A stretch of 6,931 bases of DNA, taken from contig CAMIIY010000106.1 in the NCBI GenBank assembly GCA_946221045.1, forward strand, positions 1 to 6,931. The letters are read 5' to 3'. Positions 1 through 5,875 of this stretch are shown piece after piece. A model generated the notes under the pieces. The model was not told the DNA's origin. It did not search any database and saw only the letters and a list, made by a program, of their open reading frames with translations. Each line of letters opens with the position of its first letter. The stretch's first letter is position 1. The translations under genes were made by a program, and so were the position numbers. The stretch is from an uncultured Oceanospirillaceae bacterium (GTDB taxonomy: Bacteria; Pseudomonadota; Gammaproteobacteria; Pseudomonadales; Balneatricaceae).

Positions 1-66
1 CTGTTCAGGTGGCTTGAAAGACATACGGGTCGTGGTCTGAAACGGGGAGGTCTGCAGCGTGGATGA
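1..66 (+). CDS. ehuC: C-terminal tail of an ABC transporter permease (probably EhuC), 5' end outside window
   Basis: An open frame enters from the left edge and stops at TGA 64-66, giving about 21 residues that end in a strongly basic tail (LERHTGRGLKRGG). A Leu-Glu-Arg stretch followed by many Arg/Lys/Gly residues is the usual cytoplasmic C-terminus of polar amino-acid-type ABC permeases. The frame overlaps the GTG start of the next permease by 8 bases, which indicates translational coupling. In ectoine/hydroxyectoine importers two permeases, EhuC and EhuD, form the membrane channel, so this is most simply EhuC. The assignment rests on context and a short tail, so the symbol is tentative. 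Confidence 0.6.
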   Translation: MFRWLERHTGRGLKRGGLQRG

Positions 67-736
67 GCTGTATTGGGACTGGGACTTTGCACTCGAAGTG
101 CTGCCCATGCTGCTGCAGGGCGCGAAAGTCACCCTTCAGGCAACGCTGCTGGGCAGTTTGCTGGCGCTGGCTGTGGGCATGGTGCTGGCGTTACTGCGAC
201 GTAGTCAGTCCCGGGTCATGCAGTGGAGCGTGCGGGCCATTATTGAGTTTATCCGCAGCACACCATTGCTGATTCAGATCTTTTTTATCTATTACATTAC
301 GCCGGAATTTGGCATCAACCTGTCGCCACTGGCAACCGGCGTACTGGCGCTTGGTCTGCATTACGGGTGCTATCTGGCTGAGGTCTTTCGTGCCGGCATC
401 GAAGGGGTTGAGCATGGTCAACGGGAAGCCGCCCGCGCCCTTAACCTGTCCAGATGGCACACCTATCAGGATATTATCCTGCCGCAGGCATTACGTGCGG
501 CATTACCTGCTACCGGTAACTACATCATCGCCATGTTCAAAGAAACCCCGCAGTTATCCGCAATTACTCTGCTGGAGATGATGCAACTGGCCAAAATCAT
601 AGGCTCTGAAAACTTTCGCTACCTTGAGCCGTTAACACTGGTGGGGGCACTTTACCTGCTGTTCAGCCTCATTGCGGCGGCGGCTGTCCTTTTACTTGAA
701 CGCAAGTTTCCAACCGAGGGGTTCCGTCTGCGATGA
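59..736 (+). CDS. ehuD: Amino-acid-type ABC transporter permease, probable ectoine/hydroxyectoine permease EhuD
   Basis: This 225-residue inner-membrane permease would form half of the channel of a periplasmic-binding-protein-dependent importer. Hydrophobic segments occur around residues 24-46, 64-82, 88-108 and 185-215. The block at 64-79 (IRSTPLLIQIFFIYY) is typical of the His/Glu/Gln/Arg/opine permease family. The EAA loop that docks on the ATPase lies at about 123-142 (EAARALNLSRW, then ILPQALR). The GTG start is supported by GGAGG at 46-50, 8 bases upstream. The N-terminus (WDWDFALEVLP) and 225-residue length match what I recall of EhuD. The stop overlaps the following ATPase start (ATGA). 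Family membership is firm; ectoine as substrate is inferred from resemblance to EhuD and EhuA, and another polar amino acid remains possible. Confidence 0.8.
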   Translation: MDELYWDWDFALEVLPMLLQGAKVTLQATLLGSLLALAVGMVLALLRRSQSRVMQWSVRAIIEFIRSTPLLIQIFFIYYITPEFGINLSPLATGVLALGLHYGCYLAEVFRAGIEGVEHGQREAARALNLSRWHTYQDIILPQALRAALPATGNYIIAMFKETPQLSAITLLEMMQLAKIIGSENFRYLEPLTLVGALYLLFSLIAAAAVLLLERKFPTEGFRLR

Positions 737-1506
737 GCCAGCCCAAAATCCGTTTTGACGCCGTGCGTAAGCAGTTTGGTGATCAGGTGTTGTTTGAAGA
801 CTTCAGTCTGGAGGTTCAGGATCAGGAAATCGTTACTCTGATCGGTCCCAGTGGTTCAGGCAAAAGCACCCTGTTGCGTATGCTTATGACGCTGGAAACC
901 ATTGATGGCGGCGAGATATACATTGATGGTGAGCCTCTCTGGCATTGTCAGCGAGGCGCTCAGGCGGTGCCCGCGGATGAAACACATCTGCGGCATATGC
1001 GTGCCAGACTGGGTATGGTGTTTCAGCATTTTAATCTGTTCCCTCACATGACGGTCCAGCGAAATATCGCCGAGGCTCCGATCAGAGTGCTGGGCAAGCC
1101 CCGCGCCCAGGCCTATGCTGAGGCCGCCAGTCTGCTGGAGCAGGTCGGCCTGGCCGATAAGGCTGACGCTTTTCCTGCAGATTTGTCGGGCGGGCAAAAA
1201 CAGCGTGTCGGCATCGCCCGCACACTGGCAATGCAACCGGCGGTACTTCTGCTGGATGAGATTACCTCTGCGCTGGACCCTGAACTGGTGGATGAGGTGC
1301 TTAATGTGATTCGGCAGCTCGCCTCCACGCAGCGCTATACCATGCTGCTGGTGACCCATGAGATGTATTTTGCCCGCGAAATCAGTGATCGGGTTTGCTT
1401 TCTAGACCAGGGAAAAATTGTTGAGCAGGGCCCGTCAGAGCAGCTGTTTTCGCAGCCGGGGTCGCCCCGAACCCAGGCTTTTCTGGCCTCATTTCTTCGC
1501 GGCTGA
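733..1506 (+). CDS. ehuA: ABC transporter ATP-binding protein, probable ectoine/hydroxyectoine EhuA
   Basis: This 257-residue cytoplasmic ATPase would power the importer encoded just upstream. All nucleotide-binding motifs are intact: Walker A GPSGSGKST at 38-46, Q-loop Gln98 in GMVFQHFNLFPHMT, signature LSGGQ at 151-155, Walker B VLLLDE at 171-176, D-loop SALDP at 179-183 and switch His209 in LLVTHEM. Compared with GlnQ/HisP-type ATPases it carries an extra stretch at about 68-90 (PLWHCQRG...ADETHLRHMRARLG) before the Q-loop. I recognise this as characteristic of the EhuA subgroup. The ATG overlaps the permease stop by 4 bases, so the two are translationally coupled. It is the last gene of its operon, and no clear intrinsic terminator follows. 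The ATPase call is near certain; the ectoine assignment is by subgroup resemblance. Confidence 0.85.
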   Translation: MSQPKIRFDAVRKQFGDQVLFEDFSLEVQDQEIVTLIGPSGSGKSTLLRMLMTLETIDGGEIYIDGEPLWHCQRGAQAVPADETHLRHMRARLGMVFQHFNLFPHMTVQRNIAEAPIRVLGKPRAQAYAEAASLLEQVGLADKADAFPADLSGGQKQRVGIARTLAMQPAVLLLDEITSALDPELVDEVLNVIRQLASTQRYTMLLVTHEMYFAREISDRVCFLDQGKIVEQGPSEQLFSQPGSPRTQAFLASFLRG

Positions 1507-1561
1507 ATTTTTTCGGGCCTGTACTTTACAGAGGTATCGGTTTAATGACCTTGGTACGTCT

Positions 1562-1600
1562 GCAAAAGCCATTTTTGCTGGTTGATAGCTTTTATCAACC
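1562..1600. repeat. Two adjacent inverted repeats upstream of the rubrerythrin gene; possible operator or RNA hairpins
   Basis: The 234-base gap between the ATPase gene and the rubrerythrin gene holds two back-to-back perfect inverted repeats. The first is GCAAAA/TTTTGC (arms 1562-1567 and 1573-1578, 5-base centre). The second is GGTTGATA/TATCAACC (arms 1580-1587 and 1593-1600, 5-base centre). Neither is followed by a T-run, so they are unlikely to be a simple terminator. The second contains TTGAT...ATCAA half-sites resembling an FNR/Anr box, but the spacing is 7 instead of 4, so it is not a canonical site. They lie about 140 bases before the rubrerythrin start and could be an operator or a leader structure. 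No convincing -35/-10 pair was recognised nearby. Confidence 0.4.
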
Positions 1601-1740
1601 ACCTCAATTTACATTATCTATTTCTCTATCTGTCATTCATGACCAAAGCTGATTTCAGGCACTGAGCATTGTGCAGACCCAACTGTACCCGGTGCCTTAC
1701 TGAGCTTGACGTCTCGATAACAATAATCAGGAGCGCAGTC

Positions 1741-2157
1741 ATGGATCTGAAAGGCAGTAAAACAGAGCAACACCTCAAAGACGCATTTGCCGGGGAATCT
1801 CAGGCTAATCGTCGTTATCTTTATTTTGCCAACAAAGCTTATGTTGAGGGTTATCCTGACATCGCTGCATTATTTCGCTCTACCGCTGAGGGTGAAACCG
1901 GCCATGCCCATGGTCATCTGGAATACCTGGAACAGTGCGGTGATCCGGCGACCGGTCTTCCTTTTGGTGCCACCGAGGCTAATTTGAAGTCAGCCGTTGC
2001 CGGTGAAACCCATTAATATACAGATATGTATCCGGGTATGGCCAAGGATGCGCGTGATGAAGGCTTTGATGAGATTGCCGACTGGTTTGAAACCCTCGCC
2101 AAGGCAGAACGTTCACACGCCAACCGCTATCAGAGAGCGCTCACTGAAATGGATTGA
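1741..2157 (+). pseudogene. Short rubrerythrin-family diiron protein gene interrupted by one in-frame TAA
   Basis: Read through, this encodes 138 residues of a ferritin-like four-helix rubrerythrin without the C-terminal rubredoxin domain. Such proteins are linked to peroxide detoxification. The metal-ligand pattern is visible: Glu19 (GESQANRRYLYFA), Glu52-x2-His55 (EGETGHA), Glu89 (AGETH) and Glu123-x2-His126 (AERSHANRY). Codon 92 is TAA (2014-2016) where the family has the second Glu of the E-x2-E ligand pair. Translation would stop after 91 residues, losing the last helix and its ligands. The next 46 codons stay in the same frame (YTDMYPGM onward) up to TGA 2155-2157, so this is a single G-to-T change, not a frameshift. 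The ATG is supported by AGGAG at 1729-1733. A restart at ATG 2026 has no ribosome-binding site. It heads a cluster with the Fe-S and DUF3501 genes. Confidence 0.88.
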
Positions 2158-2163
2158 CTGACG

Positions 2164-2198
2164 GGCTCAGCCCCCGGGCTGAGCCAGAGCGACTCTGG
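2164..2198 (+). repeat. Tandem intercistronic hairpins between the rubrerythrin and Fe-S genes
   Basis: Immediately after the rubrerythrin stop lie two consecutive perfect inverted repeats. One is GGCTCAGC/GCTGAGCC (2164-2171 and 2178-2185) around a 6-base GC-rich centre. The other is CCAGAG/CTCTGG (2184-2189 and 2193-2198) with a 3-base loop. They share two bases, so they cannot both be fully paired. There is no T-run, so they are not an intrinsic terminator. Their position just before the next gene's ribosome-binding site suggests an mRNA stability or processing element that could set the ratio of the two proteins. That role is inference. Confidence 0.5.
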
Positions 2199-2204
2199 CA
2201 ATGC

Positions 2205-2210
2205 AGGAGG
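2205..2210 (+). promoter_or_regulatory. Ribosome-binding site AGGAGG that fixes the Fe-S gene start at 2216
   Basis: A perfect AGGAGG lies 5 bases before ATG 2216. The upstream in-frame ATG at 2201 overlaps this site and has no Shine-Dalgarno of its own, so 2216 is the preferred start. Confidence 0.8.
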
Positions 2211-2215
2211 TCATT

Positions 2216-3547
<1,332 letters not shown>

Positions 3548-3560
3548 CAGGAGCGGAGTA

Positions 3561-4145
3561 ATGCTTACACGTGCAGATTTATACAGCCTGGAAGAATATG
3601 CGCAAATTCGACCGGAATTTCGCCGCAAGGTGATAGAACATAAAGCGAACCGGCGTCTGCCGCTTGGTGAACATGCTGCGCTTTATTTTGAATCCGCCCT
3701 GACTATGCAGTATCAGGTGCAGGAGATGCTCAGAATTGAGCGTATCTTTGAGCAGGCCGGTATTCAGGAGGAGCTGGATGTGTACAACCCGCTGATACCG
3801 GATGGTAATAATTGGAAAGCCACTTTTATGCTGGAGTTTCCGGATGAGCATGAGCGGCGCGTTGCGCTGGGCCGTTTGCTGGGTGTGGAACGGCAACTAT
3901 ATTTACAGATTGCAGATACTGCACCGGTGTATCCTGTATGCAATGAAGACCTGGACCGCTCCACCGAAGATAAAACCGCTGCTGTCCACTTTATGCGCTT
4001 TGAGCTGAGCCCGGGGCAGATTATGGCGTTACAGAAAGGCGCCGAGCTGCGCGCAGTGATCGATCATTCAGCTTATCAGGTTGATATACCGGTACCCGAT
4101 AATATCAGAACGGCATTGCTGCAGGACTTGCAGCCGGTTAACTGA
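3561..4145 (+). CDS. DUF3501 family protein
   Basis: The 194-residue soluble protein has no predicted membrane segment or signal peptide. I recognise it as DUF3501 from the N-terminal LTRADLYSLEEYAQIRPEFR (residues 2-21), the middle block with EMLRIERIFE and YNPLIPDGNNWKATFMLEF, and the later AVHFMRFEL and IDHSAYQ. There are no cysteine clusters that would bind metal. The family has no established biochemical role. Its steady company with rubrerythrin and Fe-S oxidoreductase genes suggests an accessory or partner subunit of that system. ATG 3561 is preceded by AGGAG at 3549-3553, 7 bases upstream. It is the last gene of the cluster, followed within 10 bases by a strong terminator. Confidence 0.88.
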   Translation: MLTRADLYSLEEYAQIRPEFRRKVIEHKANRRLPLGEHAALYFESALTMQYQVQEMLRIERIFEQAGIQEELDVYNPLIPDGNNWKATFMLEFPDEHERRVALGRLLGVERQLYLQIADTAPVYPVCNEDLDRSTEDKTAAVHFMRFELSPGQIMALQKGAELRAVIDHSAYQVDIPVPDNIRTALLQDLQPVN

Positions 4146-4147
4146 AC

Positions 4148-4176
4148 AAAAAAAGCCGCATTTAATGCGGCTTTTT
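4148..4176. terminator. Bidirectional intrinsic terminator between the DUF3501 gene and ompW
   Basis: A perfect 7-base stem GCCGCAT/ATGCGGC (4155-4161 and 4165-4171) with a 3-base loop is flanked by an A-run on the left (4148-4154) and a T-run on the right (4172-4176). It therefore gives a hairpin plus U-tract in both directions. It ends the rubrerythrin-cluster transcript on the plus strand and the ompW transcript on the minus strand. Confidence 0.92.
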
Positions 4177-4195
4177 AATGGTTTCAGACTTGGGC

Positions 4196-4819
4196 TTAGA
4201 ATTTGTAACCGACAGAGATCATGTAAACAGTCGGGTCAATTTCTACTTTACCGATTTTGGTGCCATCCAGTTTTACATCAGTTTCCAGATCAACCTTCCA
4301 TACGGCAGCGTTCAGTAACCAGTTATCGTTCAGTGCGATATCAATACCGGCCTGTACAGCAAAACCCACGGAGTCAGACAGTTTCAGTTTGCTTCCAGCC
4401 AGTGCACCCGTCGCCTCTTCAGAGAAGAAGGTGGTGTAGTTGATGCCAGCACCCACATAAGGCTGAACTTTAGAGCCTGAACCCATAGGGAACCACTGAA
4501 CGGACAGGGTCGGTGGCAGGTGTTTGGTTTTACCAATCTGGCCGGCAACGCCTGAATTAATTTCGTGGTTAAAAGGCGTGGCAGCCAGCAACTCAATACC
4601 CACCTGATCGGTCAGCATGTAAGTACCGGTAATACCAACAGAGGTATCATTGCTAACATCCAGATCCAGTGCGCCACCCAGTACTTTGTCAGAGGTGTCT
4701 GTATTTGCATTCGCTGCACCAACGCGAACGATAATGTCGCCTGCTTCATAGGCCATTGCCGGTGCCGCAGCAACCAATGCAGAACCCATAACAACCGCAG
4801 TCAGTAATTTTTTACTCAT
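4196..4819 (-). CDS. ompW: Outer membrane protein OmpW
   Basis: The 207-residue product is an outer-membrane eight-stranded beta-barrel of the OmpW family, thought to form a narrow channel for small hydrophobic molecules. Residues 1-23 are a classical signal peptide: SKK, a hydrophobic core, and cleavage after APAMA. The mature protein of about 184 residues starts YEAGDIIVRVG, typical of OmpW. Further family blocks are LGGALDLDVSND, GITGTYMLTDQVGIELLAA, TKHLPPTLSVQWFP, VQPYVGAGINYTTFF, GIDIALNDNWLLNAAVW and the C-terminal VGYKF, whose final Phe is the barrel-assembly signal. The start at 4819 fits the signal peptide and a GGGGAG ribosome-binding site (complement of 4826-4831). The open frame extends 14 codons further upstream, but that would spoil the signal peptide. 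It is a single-gene unit, convergent to the DUF3501 gene. OmpW is FNR-controlled in Escherichia coli, and FNR-type boxes are present here. Confidence 0.95.
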   Translation of the reverse strand: MSKKLLTAVVMGSALVAAAPAMAYEAGDIIVRVGAANANTDTSDKVLGGALDLDVSNDTSVGITGTYMLTDQVGIELLAATPFNHEINSGVAGQIGKTKHLPPTLSVQWFPMGSGSKVQPYVGAGINYTTFFSEEATGALAGSKLKLSDSVGFAVQAGIDIALNDNWLLNAAVWKVDLETDVKLDGTKIGKVEIDPTVYMISVGYKF

Positions 4820-4852
4820 GAAACGCTCCCCGCTCAAACAACACACAATAGA

Positions 4853-4865
4853 TGGCGCCATTAAA
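4853..4865 (-). promoter_or_regulatory. Predicted ompW promoter: -10 hexamer and start point
   Basis: On the minus strand TTTAAT (complement of 4860-4865) fits a -10 hexamer. With an A at 4853 as +1, it spans -12 to -7 and the nearest FNR-type box is centred at -41.5, the class II activator position. There is no good -35 hexamer, as expected for an activator-dependent promoter. The 5' UTR would be about 33 bases. Confidence 0.55.
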
Positions 4866-4887
4866 CGGCAAAGTTCTCTGTAGGAAA

Positions 4888-4901
4888 TTGATCTGGCGCA
4901 A
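4888..4901. promoter_or_regulatory. FNR/Anr-type box, proximal to ompW
   Basis: TTGAT-CTGG-CGCAA matches the TTGAT-N4-ATCAA consensus at 8 of 10 positions, with a perfect left half-site. Its centre (4894.5) lies 41.5 bases upstream of the predicted ompW start point, the position used for oxygen-sensing FNR/Anr activation. Confidence 0.6.
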
Positions 4902-4938
4902 TTTTGCGATGCGACAATCCGGTTGTTGCCGTAATTTA

Positions 4939-4952
4939 TTGATCTGGCTCAA
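4939..4952. promoter_or_regulatory. FNR/Anr-type box, distal to ompW
   Basis: TTGAT-CTGG-CTCAA matches the FNR/Anr consensus at 9 of 10 positions, better than the proximal site. The centres of the two boxes are 51 bases apart, so this one lies near -92.5. No plus-strand gene starts nearby that it could serve instead. Confidence 0.65.
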
Positions 4953-5020
4953 CAGGCAGTGCGGTGCAACGAAAGGATTAACGGAACTTTTGCTTGGGTA
5001 TCTGTACGGTCAAAAACAGC

Positions 5021-5042
5021 AAAGGACGCAGAGGCGTCCTTT
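5021..5042 (-). terminator. Intrinsic terminator downstream of the ART-like gene
   Basis: A perfect 9-base stem AAAGGACGC/GCGTCCTTT (5021-5029 and 5034-5042) encloses a 4-base loop. Read on the minus strand it is followed by TTTGCTGTTTTTG, an interrupted U-tract. It lies about 70 bases after the stop of the 5111-5674 gene and separates that gene from the ompW promoter region. Confidence 0.65.
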
Positions 5043-5110
5043 TGGTTGGAACTTCACTAACCGACAGGTCAAATTAAGCAGTCCAAATGCAGAGCTAAAG
5101 GAGGGCTGCC

Positions 5111-5674
5111 TTATTCACTGATCAGAGTTACGCATGCTGCATCAATATTCTGATCAATATAGGCCATGCCGAGCTTATTCAGATAGTCCATACGGTCCGC
5201 TTTCATCAAGTCGATCTCGGGTACATCAAAACCATTTGCCTGATAGATGGACGCCAGAAAGGCCATAAAATCTTCACCCTCACTGAGTAGCAGCAGGCTT
5301 GCGGCACCTACGTCCGGTTTAACCCGGCTATTAATAGCCTCGGGTAGCTCAACAGCGAAAACCACCGGCATTTCGTTGCCTTCGATGCGTACACTGCGGT
5401 TACGTACGGTTTGCTGTGCCCAGTAATACGCCAGTTCTTTGCTTTGGGTCAGAAACACCGGTTCGGTTGTTTCTGTGTAGCTGTTGCCGATGGTGGCCAT
5501 GGTTTTTTTTGCGGCGGCTTTGAGTGCCTTATCACCGGAACGTACCAGACCCTGTGTCTTGATTGAGTCAACCAGCGCAGAGGAGGTGCCGTGATACCAG
5601 GTATTGCTGCAGGTAAAACCCTGTGCAGTTAATAATGCATTAGCATCTTTCAGAAAGGCGGGAGTCTCAGTCAT
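5111..5674 (-). CDS. Hypothetical protein with an ADP-ribosyltransferase-like N-terminal pattern
   Basis: I do not recognise a named family for this 187-residue soluble protein. The N-terminal half has a WYHGTSSALVDSIKTQGL block (residues 26-43), then PVFLTQSKELAYYWA (72-86) and PVVFAVELP (103-111). This order (Tyr-His-Gly-Thr with a downstream Ile-x4-Gly-Leu, a Phe-Leu-Thr strand followed by an Ala-x-x-Tyr/Trp-Ala helix, then a hydrophobic strand) resembles enzymes of the ADP-ribosyltransferase fold such as KptA and DarT-like proteins. His28 and Tyr83 or Tyr84 would be candidate NAD-binding residues; Glu132 or Glu134 a possible catalytic acid. The C-terminal half is featureless. No signal peptide, membrane segment or antitoxin partner is visible. 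ATG 5674 is preferred; a GTG at 5686 would add four residues, and neither has a strong ribosome-binding site. The gene stands alone. Catalytic function is inference. Confidence 0.7.
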   Translation of the reverse strand: MTETPAFLKDANALLTAQGFTCSNTWYHGTSSALVDSIKTQGLVRSGDKALKAAAKKTMATIGNSYTETTEPVFLTQSKELAYYWAQQTVRNRSVRIEGNEMPVVFAVELPEAINSRVKPDVGAASLLLLSEGEDFMAFLASIYQANGFDVPEIDLMKADRMDYLNKLGMAYIDQNIDAACVTLISE

Positions 5675-5716
5675 AGTCAAAATCACTTAATCAGTTACAG
5701 CGGAAAGCAGGTCTGA

Positions 5717-5722
5717 ATTTTA
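5717..5722 (-). promoter_or_regulatory. Possible -10 element for the ART-like gene
   Basis: TAAAAT on the minus strand lies about 43 bases upstream of the ATG at 5674 and downstream of the aceA terminator. No good -35 hexamer is at the right distance, so this is only a candidate. Confidence 0.25.
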
Positions 5723-5776
5723 GCGCAAATCAGTGACCAGATGCTTACCGGGATGGGCTGTGCTTAGTCTTTCTAT

Positions 5777-5808
5777 AAAAAAGGCGACACCGTTGCGGGC
5801 GTCGCCTT
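5777..5808 (-). terminator. Intrinsic terminator of aceA
   Basis: An 8-base perfect stem AAGGCGAC/GTCGCCTT (5781-5788 and 5801-5808) has a 12-base loop that can form a small inner CCG/CGG pair. Read on the minus strand it ends in a TTTTTT run (5777-5782). It lies about 70 bases after the aceA stop and before the next gene. Confidence 0.85.
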
Positions 5809-5824
5809 GATCTTCTAACCAGAC

Positions 5825-5862
5825 CTGTACCCTGATTACGCTAGCGCAAGGGCAGGGTACAG
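5825..5862. repeat. Long inverted repeat in the aceA 3' untranslated region
   Basis: Perfect 10-base arms CTGTACCCTG/CAGGGTACAG (5825-5834 and 5853-5862) enclose 18 bases that contain the palindrome CGCTAGCG (5839-5846). It sits between the aceA stop (5876) and the terminator at 5777-5808. There is no T-run beside it, so it is not itself a terminator. It may be a 3' mRNA-stabilising structure or a protein-binding site. Confidence 0.55.
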
Positions 5863-5875
5863 AACCTGTTCAGGC

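Noticed and set aside
856..1359. 167-codon minus-strand open frame opposite the EhuA-like gene
   Set aside because: It is fully antisense to a gene with all its catalytic motifs intact and encodes no recognisable domain; it is a shadow frame.
1507..1535. Intrinsic terminator after the EhuA-like gene
   Set aside because: There is a TTTTTT run at the start of the gap, but no stable stem precedes it; the CTGTA/TACAG repeat at 1519-1531 is too short and has no T-run after it.
1582..1598. Canonical FNR/Anr box before the rubrerythrin gene
   Set aside because: The half-sites TTGAT and ATCAA are separated by 7 bases, not the 4 needed for an FNR dimer.
1669..1740. Upstream TTG start for the rubrerythrin gene
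   Set aside because: The extra 24 residues do not resemble the family N-terminus, and ATG 1741 has a good AGGAG site and the expected beginning of the ferritin-like domain.
2014..2016. Programmed recoding of the stop as selenocysteine or pyrrolysine
   Set aside because: The codon is TAA, not TGA or TAG, and the family residue at this place is Glu. No recoding signal is visible.
2026..2157. Independent restart producing the C-terminal half of rubrerythrin
   Set aside because: ATG 2026 has no Shine-Dalgarno sequence in the preceding 15 bases, and a lone 43-residue helix fragment is unlikely to function.
4852..5121. 89-codon plus-strand open frame in the ompW upstream region
   Set aside because: It runs across the ompW promoter, both FNR-type boxes and a terminator hairpin, overlaps the end of the ART-like gene, and its product is low-complexity and resembles nothing I know.
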